From Agrobacterium leguminum (GTDB lineage: Bacteria > Pseudomonadota > Alphaproteobacteria > Rhizobiales > Rhizobiaceae), in the NCBI RefSeq assembly GCF_015704895.1, contig NZ_JADQWB010000014.1:1-64000 (forward strand): 64,000 nt of DNA, in the 5' to 3' direction. Under the pieces are notes generated by a model. It did no database searches, was not told where the DNA came from, and worked only from the letters and a program-made list of their open reading frames with translations. Position numbers and translations under genes: made by a program. Positions 17,727 to 28,620 of this stretch are shown piece after piece (position 1 is the stretch's first letter; each line of letters begins with the position of its first letter).

Positions 17727-19120
17727 TCGGCGGCCTCCTGTAAGCCGCTATTGCGATCCTTCATGGCGGTGATGGGCAGCACCGCCCGCAGAACGGTTCC
17801 CCTGGTGGAGCTTTCGACATCCAGCCGGCCTCCGAAATGCGTCATGCGTTCCTGCATGTTTCTCAAACCGAGCCCCTTGCTTGCCGGCATCCCGTTTTCT
17901 GTCCGAACGGCCGGAAATCCACGGCCATTGTCGCTGACATCCATCTGGACCCGTTCATCGCGGCTGGAAAACCGGATGGCGACCTGCGTCGCGCCGGCAT
18001 GGCGCTCGATATTGGTCAGCGCCTCCTGTGCGACACGGTAAAGCGCAACCCGCGCCTCCGGAACAAGCATATGCTTGAAGGCCACGGATTCAAGCGTCGC
18101 CGCAATTCCCGTGCGTTCGGAAAAACTCGAGATCAGGGATTCCAGAGCCGCCGTCAGCCCCAGATCGTCGAGGACACGCGGGCGAAGATCGTGCGAGATG
18201 CGGCGGACTTCCTTGATCGCTTCGTTCAGCGCAATGGCGCCTTTGCCGATTGCCTCGACAGCGCCGACATTCTCCGGTGTGACCTTGCGCCGCGCGAGAT
18301 CGATCGCAAAACGCACGCCGACGAGATTTTGGGAAATGCCGTCATGCAGCTCCCGGGCAATGCGCAGACGCTCCTCCTCCTGCGTATCGATGATCCTTTG
18401 CATCAATTCCTTGAGCCGGCCATCCGCCAGCCGCTGCTGGCGCAGATTGAGCAACATGCAGGTGGCAAACACCAGCAATACGGCGGGAACCGCAAACAGG
18501 GCGACGATCAGGAAGTTCCAGGTGATCGAATGCCGCAACTCCTCCTTCGCCGCCGCCGTCGTCGCAAAAACGTCGTCGAGGTAAACGCCGGTACCGATCA
18601 TCCAGCGCCATTTGTCGAGGCCGGCCGCAAAGGAAAGCTTGTCGGCCATTTTTTTGGTGGAAGGCTTTTCCCACTTGTACTGGACCAGTCCTCCCCCCTT
18701 TTTCGCCTCGACGATCAGATCGTAGATCACCCGGTTGCCATCGGGATCGTGGAGATCAAGCCAGTTGTTCCCCGGACGGAAATTCTGTCGCGGATGGACC
18801 ACGTTCAGCCCGTCATAGTCGTAGACGAAGAAATAGCCGTCAGTGCCGTAGTCGAGACCAGTCAGGATGCGCTTGACCTCTTGCTTCGCGGCCTCGTCAT
18901 CAGGCCCTGCCCTGTCATAGACCGAGCGGATCGCCGAGAGGGCAAGATTGGTGAGGTTAAGGAGTTCAGCCTCCTTTGCAGCGAGCATGTTGCGTTCGAA
19001 CGCATCGATGCTCGTGCGCGCCAGCGTCATAGACTGCCACGTAATCAGCGCTGTGATGACGATAATCGCAAGAACGAGAGGCCCGATGGCCAATGCGAGA
19101 ATCTGGCTCCTGAGTTTCAT
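17723..19120 (-). CDS. Sensor histidine kinase with periplasmic Cache domain
   Basis: 465 residues from the ATG at 19120, which has a GGGGGG ribosome-binding site; a frame-open ATG 27 bases upstream is less likely. Order: membrane helix 10-30, a single Cache domain (about 35-185, with YGTDGYFFVYDYDG and the WRWMIGTGVYLDD end), a second helix, a HisKA_3 dimerisation domain with the phospho-histidine in RELHDGISQNL, and a HATPase domain (DNGRGF). Cache sensors of this kind commonly read small carboxylates, and they are often found beside TRAP transporters, as here. Confidence 0.92.
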   Translation of the reverse strand: MKLRSQILALAIGPLVLAIIVITALITWQSMTLARTSIDAFERNMLAAKEAELLNLTNLALSAIRSVYDRAGPDDEAAKQEVKRILTGLDYGTDGYFFVYDYDGLNVVHPRQNFRPGNNWLDLHDPDGNRVIYDLIVEAKKGGGLVQYKWEKPSTKKMADKLSFAAGLDKWRWMIGTGVYLDDVFATTAAAKEELRHSITWNFLIVALFAVPAVLLVFATCMLLNLRQQRLADGRLKELMQRIIDTQEEERLRIARELHDGISQNLVGVRFAIDLARRKVTPENVGAVEAIGKGAIALNEAIKEVRRISHDLRPRVLDDLGLTAALESLISSFSERTGIAATLESVAFKHMLVPEARVALYRVAQEALTNIERHAGATQVAIRFSSRDERVQMDVSDNGRGFPAVRTENGMPASKGLGLRNMQERMTHFGGRLDVESSTRGTVLRAVLPITAMKDRNSGLQEAAE

Positions 19121-19298
19121 GCGCCCCCCAACACATTCATCTTGCACACTTCACTTCACAACACTTAATGCCGCAAATCGGCGACGTTGGAAAGCGAGCC
19201 GCGCGACGCGACCATAAGTGACCTATCCAGGTTTGTAACCTGAGGGCAGCTTTCAAACATTTCTGTGGCGCGTGGGGTAAGCGGCGTTCCCGTTTTCG

Positions 19299-20582
19299 TC
19301 AGGCCTGATCCAATGCAAGGGTCAGGTCGGCGACAAGATCGTCGGGATGTTCAATACCGATTGACAGCCGGATCGTAGAATCCAGCACACCGATGCGCTG
19401 ACGGATATCGGCAGGAACTCCCGAATGCGTCATCGTTGCGGGGTGAGATGCAAGAGACTCCGTGCCGCCGAGACTTACCGCAAGTTTGAATATGTTAAGC
19501 GCATTGAGGAATTTGAAAGATGCGGCCTGCCCACCGACGATGTCGAACGAGAAGGTCGATCCCGCGCCGGTGCATTGGGCGGTAAACACCCTGCCAACCG
19601 CGGATGCCGGATCGCTGAACGGCAGGTAATGGATTTTCTCGACCTTGGGATGCGCATTCAGGAATTCCGCCACGACCCTGGCGTTGCTGTCCGCCCGCTC
19701 CATCCGGATCTGCAGCGTCTCAAGGGAACGTCCGAGCATCCAGCACGAATGCGGATCGAGCTGCGTGCCGATTGCTCCACGCAACGCCTTCACCTGTTTC
19801 ATGACATCCTTCCGGCCGAGCGCTGCCCCGGCAATGAGGTCGGAATGCCCGCCAACATATTTCGTCAGCGAATAGAGCGAGATGTCCGCGCCGTATTCGA
19901 TGGGCCGCTGGAACACCGGGCCGAGAAGCGTATTATCGCAGGCGATGATCGGCCTGTGCCCCTGCCTTTCGCCGATCACGTCGGCGACCCGGCTCATCAT
20001 CGAAATGTCGACAATGCTATTTGTCGGATTGGCGGGGGTCTCGATGAGGATGACGGAGACCCTGCCTTTCGCCATCGCCTCCTCTGCTGCAGCCATCACC
20101 GAGGTCTCGCTGACACCGTCGGCGAAACCCACTGCCGAGACGCCGAAATTATGGAAGGTCTTGGCCAGCAGCGTCTCCGTGCCGCCATACAGCGGCTGGG
20201 AATGCAGCACGGTGTCACCGGCCCGCACGAAGGCGAAAAGCGTCGTTGAAATGGCGGACATGCCCGAGGAGAACAGCGCACAGCTCTCCGTGCGCTCATA
20301 AACGGCAAGACGATCCTCGACGATCTCGCTGTTCGGATGGTTGAAGCGCGAATAAACGAGGCCCGCGCCCCTGCCCTCGGGCGGCTCTTTACGGCCGGAG
20401 ACGTAGTCGAAGAAATCGCGCCCGTCTTCCGCCGATTTGAAAACGAAGGTCGATGTCAGGAACACGGGAGGCTTTACGGCGCCCTCCGACAATTCCGGAT
20501 CATAACCGTAATTGAGCATCTGGGTTTCAGGATGGAGAGCGTGGTTGCCGATATGGGTTTTGGACGGATGCGGCGCGGTCAT
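19299..20582 (-). CDS. Cys/Met-metabolism PLP enzyme (cystathionine gamma-synthase/lyase family)
   Basis: 427 residues. The PLP-binding lysine lies in [14 protein letters not shown], and the conserved aspartate for the PLP nitrogen is in [10 protein letters not shown]. The N-terminus ([13 protein letters not shown]) is typical of the family. Members include cystathionine gamma-synthase, gamma-lyase and methionine gamma-lyase, and sequence reading does not separate these reliably. It is divergent from an Lrp-type regulator across 123 bases, an arrangement typical for amino-acid-responsive control of a degradative lyase. Confidence 0.9.
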   Translation of the reverse strand: MTAPHPSKTHIGNHALHPETQMLNYGYDPELSEGAVKPPVFLTSTFVFKSAEDGRDFFDYVSGRKEPPEGRGAGLVYSRFNHPNSEIVEDRLAVYERTESCALFSSGMSAISTTLFAFVRAGDTVLHSQPLYGGTETLLAKTFHNFGVSAVGFADGVSETSVMAAAEEAMAKGRVSVILIETPANPTNSIVDISMMSRVADVIGERQGHRPIIACDNTLLGPVFQRPIEYGADISLYSLTKYVGGHSDLIAGAALGRKDVMKQVKALRGAIGTQLDPHSCWMLGRSLETLQIRMERADSNARVVAEFLNAHPKVEKIHYLPFSDPASAVGRVFTAQCTGAGSTFSFDIVGGQAASFKFLNALNIFKLAVSLGGTESLASHPATMTHSGVPADIRQRIGVLDSTIRLSIGIEHPDDLVADLTLALDQA

Positions 20583-20705
20583 TTCCGATGATCCCTCAGC
20601 TGGCGTTGAACTACCTGCAGGTTACACGCAGTGAAACCAAAATACCTTGCATTCTGAAGCTTCGAGTTGTCCCATGAAGCAATATATTGCGGAGAATGGT
20701 CATTT

Positions 20706-21164
20706 ATGTCGCAAAAAATTGCAGACCCGATCGACAGGCGGATACTCAAGGAATTGTCTGCCGATGCGCGGATCACGAACAACGAACTTGCCGAGCGGGT
20801 CGGACTGTCGGCATCGGCGTGCCTGCGGCGGCTTCGACGCCTGGAGGAGATGGGCGCCATCAAAGGGTACTCCGCGATCATCAATCCGGCAATCGAGGGA
20901 TGGACCATGACCGCCCTTGCGTCCGTCCGCCTCAGCCGCCAGCACGATGACGAAATCCGGATGTTCGAGGCGGCCGTGCTTGACTGGGACGAGGTTCTCG
21001 AATGTCATCTGGTCACGGGTCCGAGAGACTACATGCTCAAGGTCATGTGCGGTGGGCTGGAGGATTACGAGCGTTTCATCAAGGACAAGATTGCAAAGCT
21101 GAAATGCGTCGAGACCATCGAGACCAGCTTCGTCATGAACACAATCAAGGCGCGGCGCATCTGA
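20706..21164 (+). CDS. Lrp/AsnC family transcriptional regulator
   Basis: 152 residues from ATG 20706, preceded by GGAGAATGGTCATTT; an upstream in-frame ATG at 20667 lacks a ribosome-binding site. The N-terminal HTH reads DPIDRRILKELSADARITNN and continues through LSASACLRRLRRLEEMGAI. The C-terminal RAM ligand domain covers about 70-150 (VTGPRDYMLKVMC). It probably controls the divergent PLP enzyme gene in response to an amino acid, and itself. Confidence 0.93.
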   Translation: MSQKIADPIDRRILKELSADARITNNELAERVGLSASACLRRLRRLEEMGAIKGYSAIINPAIEGWTMTALASVRLSRQHDDEIRMFEAAVLDWDEVLECHLVTGPRDYMLKVMCGGLEDYERFIKDKIAKLKCVETIETSFVMNTIKARRI

Positions 21165-21219
21165 GCCTCGCGGCCACGGCGGCAATCCGCTTTCTCATCC
21201 GGCCCGCCGCCCATCGGCG

Positions 21220-22908
21220 CTAATCGTTCCCGATTGCTTCAAGCCAGATGCTGACGGCGACCGCTCCCGCATCGGGATGTCCTATAGCCCGCTCGCCAAG
21301 ATAGCTCGCGCGCCCGAGCCGCGGCTTCATCGACGCCGTCGCCTCGGCGCCTGCAATGCCTGCCGCCGAGGCGGATCGCCAGGCCTCGTCGGCCGAAGCT
21401 CCGGCTGCGAGCTTGTCCCGGAACGTCTCTGCCGCCGGATGAAGCGAATCTATCATCGTACGGTCCCCCGGTTTCGCGCCACCGAGTTCCGAGACGGCAA
21501 GAACGGCAGCTCCGAACGCCTCCGCCATCTGTTGGGCCGTCGGCTTTTCGATCCCGGCAAGATGGCGCGAAGCGCGCATCAGGCCCGTGGCGTAAAAGGG
21601 ACCCGAGCTTCCGCCGATTGCCTTCCGCATCGCATTTGCCATCGCCATCAAGCCACCGGACACATCTGCGAAGCTCTCCCCAGGCAGCGCCAATATTGCT
21701 TCGGCACCTCGCACCATGCTTGTTCCAAGGTCACCGTCGCCCGTAACACTGTCCAGCTGCGTCAGTATGGGCTCCGCGGCGATCAGGGCTCGGGCGACCC
21801 GCTCCGCGGCGGAACGCAGTCGTTCACCGGCGGCTGTTATCCTGATTTCCGCAGTCACGCTCTTCTCTACACCTGCCGAAGGCAAGACGCGGTTGCGGTT
21901 CACCGCACCGCCGCGCGGCCATGCACCGGCGTCTGTTGGCGCATCCATGAGGTTGAGCATTGCGTCGTCCACATGCATGACCGACAGGGAAAAGCCCGGC
22001 ATATCGAGGGCGGAGAGGAAGGTACCGGCCCATGCCCGTTCGACCACGACGCCCTTTGCTTCAAGGCGTGTGACGGCGGATCGCGCCACGACCGCAAGTT
22101 CCATTGGCGGTGTCGATCCCAGTCCGTTGACCAGAAGCGCAACCCGGTCTCCGCTCTTCAGCCTGCCATCGGCTTCAATCGTCTCGAGGACTAGCTTCAC
22201 AAGCTCGTCCGCCGATGCGATGGACATCCGCCGGACGCCCTGCTCGCCATGGATGCCGAGCCCGACTTCGATCTCAGCGTCGCCAAGGACGAAGCCCGGC
22301 CTGCCGACGGCAGGGAGCGTGCAGGAGCCCAGCGATATTCCCATGGAGGACAATTTTCCGGCGGCTTCCCGGGCGATGCGAGCCACCTCTTGAAGGGGGA
22401 GCCCCTGCTCCGCGGCCGCGCCGGCAATCTTGTGCACAAGCACTGTGCCCGCAATACCCCGGCGGCGATCGTCGGGAACTGTATCCTTCAACGCAACGTC
22501 ATCGGCGACGACCACGATCTCGACCGGAATTCCTTCAGCCCGTGCCAGTTCGGCCGCCAATCCGAAATTCAGCCGATCGCCTGTGTAGTTCTTGACGATA
22601 ACCAGAGCACCGGCGGGTCCGGCCGCAGCCCTGATGCCGGCAAGAACCGCATCGGTGCTTGGCGAGGTGAAGACATCGCCTGCCACCGCAACGGTGAGCA
22701 TGCCCGCGCCGACATAACCCGCATGCGCTGGCTCATGGCCACTGCCCCCGCCCGACAGGACCGCCACCCTGCGCTTTTCCGGGGCCAGAAGGCCAGACCG
22801 GATAACGACATTCTCATCCGCAAGCAGGATCGTCGCGGGGCTGAGGGCCACCACGCCTTCGAGCATGTCCCGCACAACGGTGGCTGGATCGTTGATGAGC
22901 TTCTTCAT
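21220..22908 (-). CDS. Dihydroxyacetone kinase, fused DhaK-DhaL (ATP-dependent type)
   Basis: 562 residues. The DhaK domain (1-325) has LSGGGSGHEPAHAGYVGAGM and AVAGDVFTSPS. The DhaL nucleotide-binding domain (about 365-560) has the Mg-binding DSVTGDGDLGTSM. The fusion matches ATP-dependent kinases such as that of Citrobacter rather than the PTS-dependent three-protein form. It phosphorylates dihydroxyacetone or a related triose or tetrose. It stands alone, with no glycerol dehydrogenase nearby, so the physiological substrate is open. Confidence 0.92.
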   Translation of the reverse strand: MKKLINDPATVVRDMLEGVVALSPATILLADENVVIRSGLLAPEKRRVAVLSGGGSGHEPAHAGYVGAGMLTVAVAGDVFTSPSTDAVLAGIRAAAGPAGALVIVKNYTGDRLNFGLAAELARAEGIPVEIVVVADDVALKDTVPDDRRRGIAGTVLVHKIAGAAAEQGLPLQEVARIAREAAGKLSSMGISLGSCTLPAVGRPGFVLGDAEIEVGLGIHGEQGVRRMSIASADELVKLVLETIEADGRLKSGDRVALLVNGLGSTPPMELAVVARSAVTRLEAKGVVVERAWAGTFLSALDMPGFSLSVMHVDDAMLNLMDAPTDAGAWPRGGAVNRNRVLPSAGVEKSVTAEIRITAAGERLRSAAERVARALIAAEPILTQLDSVTGDGDLGTSMVRGAEAILALPGESFADVSGGLMAMANAMRKAIGGSSGPFYATGLMRASRHLAGIEKPTAQQMAEAFGAAVLAVSELGGAKPGDRTMIDSLHPAAETFRDKLAAGASADEAWRSASAAGIAGAEATASMKPRLGRASYLGERAIGHPDAGAVAVSIWLEAIGND

Positions 22909-23134
22909 GCCTTACTCCTCGATGCGGTTCGTTGGCCGGCGGGAACGCGCACGTGCCCTGCTGACCGTGAACAAGCACGATCTCCCGGCCAATTTCAAGT
23001 TCCAGCTATTCGAACTCGCGACATCGATTGAAGGCGTGCGAGGGAAACACAGGTGCATATCCGCCATTGCCTCTCGCGGCGGAGGCGCTATCATGATCGC
23101 GCTGTAGGACGGTAAGCTTTGGGAGGAGCGATAC

Positions 23135-23506
23135 GTGAGACGGATGTGGCCAGACGAATTTGCGTTTCTGCTGGACGGTGCAGAAGAGGTTGACCTACAT
23201 ATTCCATCGGCGGCACATGACGATGGCTCGCCCGGAAAAACAATATCCAGAAAGGCCTTGAAAGCCCGGATCAGCCAGCAGGATTTTGAAAATATCTGGC
23301 ATCTCGCAGAGGCCCGCTACCGGCTGAATGGCAGGTTCTCTGACAAGGCGATTACGCTGATCGCCAACAACCCCCACTACCAGAAATGGCACCCCTCCGA
23401 CGGCGGCAGCATCGAAGGCGTCTCCGATAGCGGTCAGAAATACACGACACGCTATGTGATCGTGCACTTTCTTCTGGATGATGTCAGCGAAGCTGTCGAG
23501 GCCTGA
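23135..23506 (+). CDS. Hypothetical protein, 123 residues
   Basis: GTG start at 23135 preceded by GGGAGGAG. The product is acidic and soluble, with no signal or membrane helix. A central helix-rich part (KALKARISQQDFENIWHLAE) is followed by HYQKWHPSDGG. No family was recognised. The good ribosome-binding site, and codon use like its neighbours, support a real gene. An antisense frame in the same place looks like a shadow. Confidence 0.5.
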   Translation: MRRMWPDEFAFLLDGAEEVDLHIPSAAHDDGSPGKTISRKALKARISQQDFENIWHLAEARYRLNGRFSDKAITLIANNPHYQKWHPSDGGSIEGVSDSGQKYTTRYVIVHFLLDDVSEAVEA

Positions 23507-23755
23507 AATCCGGAGAGGCGGTTCCTGCCGGTGACAGTGCGGAGCGTTTGTGTTGCAACGGGACGAAGAGATTTCGGATAGCTGAAAACAGCGACATTAA
23601 GTCGTTGCAAGCCGCCTGCGGATCGGAAACCCTGCATTACCCGCTCCCGTTGTCACAGTGGCAGGTACCCCCGCAGTATCCGCGCCAACGATCGCAACGT
23701 CGAATTCCATCGCTTCTCGTGCGGGTGCAATGCACTGAGTTGTCATTTCGCGCGG

Positions 23756-23944
23756 TCAGTCCAAAAATACATGCTTGAGAAATCGACGGATGCGGGCGAG
23801 CAAACCCTGCGACATTCCCTCACATTTCCCGTCGGGCAAGTTACGGCTTTGGGAAGGCTTCTTCGCTTCATCAACGGCGGGTGCGATTTCATTTCTTCGA
23901 ATTTGCTCGGCATGATCGATGCTGATCTGAAATGGCATTTTCAT
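23756..23944 (-). CDS. Small hypothetical protein, 62 residues
   Basis: This frame starts 31 bases after the etfA stop, on the same strand, with a strong GGAGGA ribosome-binding site 8 bases before ATG 23944. The product begins MKMPFQISIDHAEQIRRNE and ends with a basic segment (LLARIRRFLKHVFLD). It would be translated from the etf message. No family is recognised. The 249 bases between it and the hypothetical gene ending at 23506 show nothing. Confidence 0.45.
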   Translation of the reverse strand: MKMPFQISIDHAEQIRRNEIAPAVDEAKKPSQSRNLPDGKCEGMSQGLLARIRRFLKHVFLD

Positions 23945-23975
23945 TCCGGCAATCCTCCAGGTTGGCGTGATGAAA

Positions 23976-24905
23976 CTACAGCGCCTTCTCGAGTTCGGGC
24001 AGCGCCTCGAACAGGTCTGCGACGAGGCCGTAGTCTGCCACCTGGAAGATCGGCGCTTCCTCGTCCTTGTTGATGGCGACGATGACCTTCGAATCCTTCA
24101 TGCCGGCCAGATGCTGGATGGCGCCCGAGATGCCGGCGGCGATGTAAAGCTGCGGCGCAACCACCTTGCCGGTCTGGCCAACCTGCCAGTCGTTCGGCGC
24201 ATAACCGGCATCGACAGCCGCACGGCTGGCGCCGACGGCGGCACCCAGCTTGTCGGCGACGGGAAGGATGACTTGCCTGAACTTCTCCGACGAACCGAGC
24301 GCGCGGCCGCCCGAGATGATGATCTTGGCCGATGTCAGTTCCGGACGGTCGGACGACGCCAGCGCATCGGAAACGAAGCTGGAAAGGCCAGGGTTTGCAG
24401 CAGCACCGATGGTTTCAACCGCTGCCGAACCGCCTTCAGCGGCGGCCGCAAAGGCGGTCGGACGCACGGTGATGACCTTCTTCGCATCGGTCGCCTGCAC
24501 CGTCTGGATGGCGTTGCCGGCATAGATCGGCCGCTTGAAGGTGTCAGGGCTGACGACCTCGATGATTTCCGAGACCTGCGCCACGTCGAGAAGGGCCGCA
24601 ACGCGCGGCGTCACGTTCTTGGCCGAGGCGGTGGCCGGCGCGATGATGACATCATAGGAAGGCGCAAGCGAAACGATCAGCGCCGCCAGTGGTTCTGCCA
24701 GCGCATTGGCATAGGACGCATCGTCGGCGAGCAGCACCTTGGAAACGCCGGAGAGTTTCGCTGCCGCGTCAGCTGCACCCTTTGCATTGGTGCCGGCGAC
24801 CAGCACATGGACGTCGCCGCCAATTTGCGTTGCCGCCGTCAGCGTCTTGCCCGTCAGGTCGGAAAGGGTTGCGTTGTCGTGTTCTGCCAGAAGAAGAATG
24901 GCCAT
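23976..24905 (-). CDS. etfA: Electron transfer flavoprotein alpha subunit
   Basis: 309 residues from ATG 24905 (GGGAGATATTCTTATGGCC context); a longer frame from 24974 reads into the gap and is not family-like. The N-terminus [14 protein letters not shown] and the C-terminal FAD domain ([20 protein letters not shown], then [20 protein letters not shown]) are typical. With EtfB it carries electrons from acyl-CoA and other flavin dehydrogenases to ETF-quinone oxidoreductase, which is not in the window. Confidence 0.96.
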   Translation of the reverse strand: MAILLLAEHDNATLSDLTGKTLTAATQIGGDVHVLVAGTNAKGAADAAAKLSGVSKVLLADDASYANALAEPLAALIVSLAPSYDVIIAPATASAKNVTPRVAALLDVAQVSEIIEVVSPDTFKRPIYAGNAIQTVQATDAKKVITVRPTAFAAAAEGGSAAVETIGAAANPGLSSFVSDALASSDRPELTSAKIIISGGRALGSSEKFRQVILPVADKLGAAVGASRAAVDAGYAPNDWQVGQTGKVVAPQLYIAAGISGAIQHLAGMKDSKVIVAINKDEEAPIFQVADYGLVADLFEALPELEKAL

Positions 24906-24930
24906 AAGAATATCTCCCTTTTCCGAAACC

Positions 24931-25677
24931 TTAGAGGACGCCGTCGGCTTTGAGCTTTTCGACCAGCTCGGCAACCGAGCCGACCTTGATGCCGGCCTTG
25001 CGGCCTGCCGGCTCTTCGGTCTTCAGCACCTTCAGGCGCGGCGAAACATCGACGCCGAAATCGGCCGGCGCCTTTTTGTCGAGCGGCTTCTTCTTCGCCT
25101 TCATGATGTTCGGCAGCGACGCATAACGCGGCTCATTGAGACGAAGATCGGTGGTGACGACGGCGGGAAGCTTCAGCTCAACGGTCTGCAGACCGCCATC
25201 GACTTCACGGGTGACTGCGACCTTGCCGTCGGACGGTACGACCTTGGAGGCGAAGGTGCCCTGGCCCCAGCCGAGCAATGCTGCCAGCATCTGGCCCGTC
25301 TGGTTCGAATCGTCATCGATCGCCTGCTTGCCGACGATGACGAGGCCGGGCTGCTCAGCCTCGGCAACGCCCTTCAGAAGCTTGGCGACGGCGAGCGGCT
25401 CGACCGTCTCGTCGGTCTCGATCAGGATGGCGCGGTCGGCGCCCATGGCGAGCGCGGTGCGCAGCGTTTCTTCCGCCTTGGCCGGGCCGATGGAGACGAC
25501 CACAACCTCTTCGGCCTTGCCGGCTTCCTTCAGGCGCAGCGCCTCTTCCACCGAGATTTCGTCGAACGGGTTCATCGACATCTTCACATTCGCAAGCTCA
25601 ACGCCTGAACCATCCGATTTTACGCGGATCTTAACGTTGTAATCGACGACTCGTTTGACAGGGACAAGGATCTTCAT
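24931..25677 (-). CDS. etfB: Electron transfer flavoprotein beta subunit
   Basis: 248 residues starting [20 protein letters not shown], the classic EtfB beginning, with the AMP-binding region and the [19 protein letters not shown] segment. It is 25 bases upstream of etfA on the same strand, forming the usual BA operon. The gene before it (livF) ends 88 bases upstream, so read-through from the liv operon is possible. Confidence 0.96.
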   Translation of the reverse strand: MKILVPVKRVVDYNVKIRVKSDGSGVELANVKMSMNPFDEISVEEALRLKEAGKAEEVVVVSIGPAKAEETLRTALAMGADRAILIETDETVEPLAVAKLLKGVAEAEQPGLVIVGKQAIDDDSNQTGQMLAALLGWGQGTFASKVVPSDGKVAVTREVDGGLQTVELKLPAVVTTDLRLNEPRYASLPNIMKAKKKPLDKKAPADFGVDVSPRLKVLKTEEPAGRKAGIKVGSVAELVEKLKADGVL

Positions 25678-25765
25678 CGGCGGCTTTCCTCAGGCGTGGG
25701 TGGGAAAATTTCGGTCGGTATCAACTGAAGCATGCAGCATGGCAGAGCCTGCTCGCGGAGCCTGC

Positions 25766-26488
25766 TCAGTGCAGGCCGAGATAGGCCTTGCGGACGTCTT
25801 CATTGTCGAGAAGCGCTGCACTTTCTCCAGACAGATGGATCCGTCCGTTGACCATCACATAAGCCCGTTGCGACAGTTTCAGCGCATGATTGGCGTTCTG
25901 TTCGACCAGAAAGATGGTTTTGCCCATGCTGGCGATCTCGGACAAAACTTCGAACACGCGCTTGACGACGAGCGGCGCAAGGCCAAGCGAGGGCTCGTCG
26001 AACAGGATCAGTTCGGGCCGCGCCATCATGGCGCGCGCAATCGCCAGCATCTGCTGTTCGCCGCCCGACATGGTGCCAGCCATCTGATTGCGGCGCTCCT
26101 TCAACCGCGGGAACAGGTCGAACATCGTCGCCCTGTCTTCGTTGAAATGCTCCATCCCGATTGGCGTCGTCCCCATCATCATGTTCTCCTCGACCGACAT
26201 GTCCTGATAGATCTGCCGGCCTTCCGGCACCAATGCGATGCCGCGTCTGGCGATCCGGTGGGTCGACAATCGCGAGATATCCTCTCCGCGATGAAGAATA
26301 CGGCCACCAGTTGCCCGCGGCGATCCGAAGATGGTCGACAGAAGCGTCGTCTTGCCGGCCCCATTTGCACCGATCAGGCTGACGATCTCGCCGGAATGGA
26401 TATACACATCGACGGATTTCAGGGCCTCGACCGGCCCGTAGTGGGTATGCACGCCAACAAATTCGAGAAGCGGGGTTTGCTGCATCAC
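25766..26488 (-). CDS. livF: Branched-chain amino acid-type ABC transporter ATPase
   Basis: 240 residues with Walker A GANGAGKTTLL, signature MSGGEQQMLAIARAMM and Walker B LILFDEPSLGLAP. The length and the ending (LLDNEDVRKAYLGLH) are those of LivF. It overlaps livG by 4 bases. As the fifth gene of a complete J-H-M-G-F set it is one of two ATPases powering uptake of an amino acid or related compound. Confidence 0.94.
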   Translation of the reverse strand: MMQQTPLLEFVGVHTHYGPVEALKSVDVYIHSGEIVSLIGANGAGKTTLLSTIFGSPRATGGRILHRGEDISRLSTHRIARRGIALVPEGRQIYQDMSVEENMMMGTTPIGMEHFNEDRATMFDLFPRLKERRNQMAGTMSGGEQQMLAIARAMMARPELILFDEPSLGLAPLVVKRVFEVLSEIASMGKTIFLVEQNANHALKLSQRAYVMVNGRIHLSGESAALLDNEDVRKAYLGLH

Positions 26489-27300
26489 TGGACCTCTTCT
26501 TCGCTGACGCCGAGATAGGCGGCAATCACGGCCGGATCATTCGCCACATGGTCAGGCGTGCCGTTGGATATGACTTCGCCGTGGTCGAGCACGACGATAT
26601 GGTTCGAAATTCGCATCACCAGCCCCATGTCGTGCTCGATGACCAGCACCGTCAGGTCATGGTCGGCCCGCAATATCTGCAGAACCTCGGACAATTCTCT
26701 GGTTTCCGCCGGATTGAGGCCGGCAGCCGGCTCGTCGAGGCAGATCAGTTTTGGCGAGGTGCACATGGCACGGGCAATTTCCAGCCGTCGCTGGCGGCCA
26801 TAGGGCAGTTCACCGGCAAGCCGGTTGGCATCCTCGGCAAGATGCATGCGCTCCAGCCAATAATAGGCGCGGTCGACCGCCTCGCGTTCGGCGCGGCGAT
26901 AGGCAGGTGTCGAGAAGACACCGCTCAACAGATTGTTGGCGGTCTGCCGGTGCTGAGCCACGAGAAGGTTTTCCACCACCGACATCTCGCGGAACAGTCG
27001 GATGTTCTGGAAGGTGCGGGCGATGCCGGCACGGGTCGCCAGATGCGAGCCGCCGGTAATCGGCCGGGCGATCAGTTCGCCGATATCCTGCGCACCGTTC
27101 TCGCCATGCAGAAGGATATTGCCTTCGCTCGCACGATAAAAACCGGTGATGCAGTTGAACATCGTGGTCTTACCGGCCCCGTTGGGGCCGATCAACGCGG
27201 TGATTGCGCCTTTTTGGACGGAAAAATTGACGTTGCGGTTGGCGACGATGCCGCCGAAACGCATCGTCACATTGCAAACTTCAAGGAGCGGTGCGGTCAT
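26485..27300 (-). CDS. livG: Branched-chain amino acid-type ABC transporter ATPase
   Basis: 271 residues from ATG 27300; the longer open frame overlaps livM and is not coding. Walker A is [11 protein letters not shown], the region [17 protein letters not shown] is LivG-specific, and Walker B reads [13 protein letters not shown]. The start overlaps the livM stop by 4 bases. It is the partner ATPase of LivF. Confidence 0.94.
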   Translation of the reverse strand: MTAPLLEVCNVTMRFGGIVANRNVNFSVQKGAITALIGPNGAGKTTMFNCITGFYRASEGNILLHGENGAQDIGELIARPITGGSHLATRAGIARTFQNIRLFREMSVVENLLVAQHRQTANNLLSGVFSTPAYRRAEREAVDRAYYWLERMHLAEDANRLAGELPYGRQRRLEIARAMCTSPKLICLDEPAAGLNPAETRELSEVLQILRADHDLTVLVIEHDMGLVMRISNHIVVLDHGEVISNGTPDHVANDPAVIAAYLGVSEEEVQ

Positions 27301-28613
27301 CGGCTTGCCTCCGCATTGGCGCCAACAACAGGAGACGACGCCCGTTCGGCAGACTTGGACGGGAAGAAGGCCGGCCGGGTGACACGGACGAGGCCGCGCG
27401 GTTTCCAGATCATCATCACCACCATCAGCACGCCAAAAACGAAGACACGATACTCGGCGAAATCGCGCAGGAGTTCGGGAAGAATGGTCAGGACGAGAGC
27501 CGCCAGCACCACTCCGACCGTCGACCCCAGACCGCCGAGCACGACAATGGCGAGGATCAGCGCGGATTCGAAAAAGGTGAAGGATGTCGGGTTCACGAAG
27601 CCCTGATGGACGGCGAAGAACACACCGGCGAGGCCGCCGGTCGAAGCACCCAGCATGAAGGCGGAAAGCTTGATGAAGACGTGATTGACGCCGAGCGAGC
27701 GGCAGGCGATCTCGTCTTCGCGCAGGGCTTCCCACATGCGGCCGAGCGGCATGACACGCAAACGCTGCACCGCATAGATCACCGCGCAGACGACGAGGAA
27801 CAGCACCAGATAGATGAACCAGAACTTGTAGTCGGCATTGTAGGGAATGCCGAACGCCTCGTGGAAGGGGGTTCCACCCTGGCGCGCCGTGCGGGTGAAT
27901 TCGAGGCCGAACAGGGTCGGTGGCGGCACCGGTGCGCCGTTCGGACCGCCAGTGAAGGCCAGCCAGTTATTGAGTACAAGACGAATGATTTCACCGAAAC
28001 CAAGCGTGACGATGGCAAGGTAGTCGCCATGCATCTTGAGAACCGGAAAGGCGAGGATCATGCCGCAGAGGCCGGCCAGGAACGGAGCAATCATCAGCGC
28101 GCTCCAGAAGCCGAGACCCAGATATTGCGAACCGAGCGCCAGAAGATAGGCGCCGACCGCATAAAAGGCAACGAAACCGAGATCCAGCAGACCGGCAAGG
28201 CCAACGACGATATTGAGGCCGAGACCCAGCAGGCAGTAGATCAGGGCGAGGATGGCAATACCTAAAAAATATTTGTCGGCGACGAAAGGCAATGCGAGAC
28301 CGGCGAGAAACAGGATCGCAAGGAGCAGAGCAGGCGAACGCTCCTGCCCCGATCGCACCGTCACGCCACCGCCGCTGCGGCTCAATATCGCCGAGATACG
28401 CCGGCCGGCCGGCGTCATTGAAGCGACTGACAGCACGACCCTGCCGATGGTAATGATGGCTGCGATCAGAACCGCGTGAACAAGTTCGTTGCGGAAGGTG
28501 AAGCCGTCGAGCACCAGGCCGGAAATCGGCCCGACCAGCACGAGCGAGACACAGAAGGTCAGCAGAGCCTCCTTGCCAAGTTTCAGCAGAGGGTTTTCAT
28601 GCGTGTTCATCAT
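27297..28613 (-). CDS. livM: Branched-chain amino acid-type ABC transporter permease
   Basis: 438 residues from ATG 28613; a second ATG follows directly, and AGGAGG spaced 2 or 5 bases fits the second slightly better. There are about ten membrane helices with the LivM core [20 protein letters not shown] and the ATP-coupling loop [19 protein letters not shown]. The N-terminal hydrophobic region is longer than in minimal LivM, as in many alphaproteobacteria. It forms the channel with LivH. Confidence 0.92.
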   Translation of the reverse strand: MMNTHENPLLKLGKEALLTFCVSLVLVGPISGLVLDGFTFRNELVHAVLIAAIITIGRVVLSVASMTPAGRRISAILSRSGGGVTVRSGQERSPALLLAILFLAGLALPFVADKYFLGIAILALIYCLLGLGLNIVVGLAGLLDLGFVAFYAVGAYLLALGSQYLGLGFWSALMIAPFLAGLCGMILAFPVLKMHGDYLAIVTLGFGEIIRLVLNNWLAFTGGPNGAPVPPPTLFGLEFTRTARQGGTPFHEAFGIPYNADYKFWFIYLVLFLVVCAVIYAVQRLRVMPLGRMWEALREDEIACRSLGVNHVFIKLSAFMLGASTGGLAGVFFAVHQGFVNPTSFTFFESALILAIVVLGGLGSTVGVVLAALVLTILPELLRDFAEYRVFVFGVLMVVMMIWKPRGLVRVTRPAFFPSKSAERASSPVVGANAEASR

Positions 28614-28620
28614 GGCCTCC

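Noticed and set aside
17181..19168. Plus-strand frames across the response regulator and kinase genes
   Set aside because: They mirror two certain genes with overlapping starts; composition is arginine- and histidine-rich, as expected from a shadow.
23195..23467. Minus-strand frame opposite the hypothetical gene at 23135
   Set aside because: No ribosome-binding site or recognisable motif, while the plus-strand frame has GGGAGGAG before its start.
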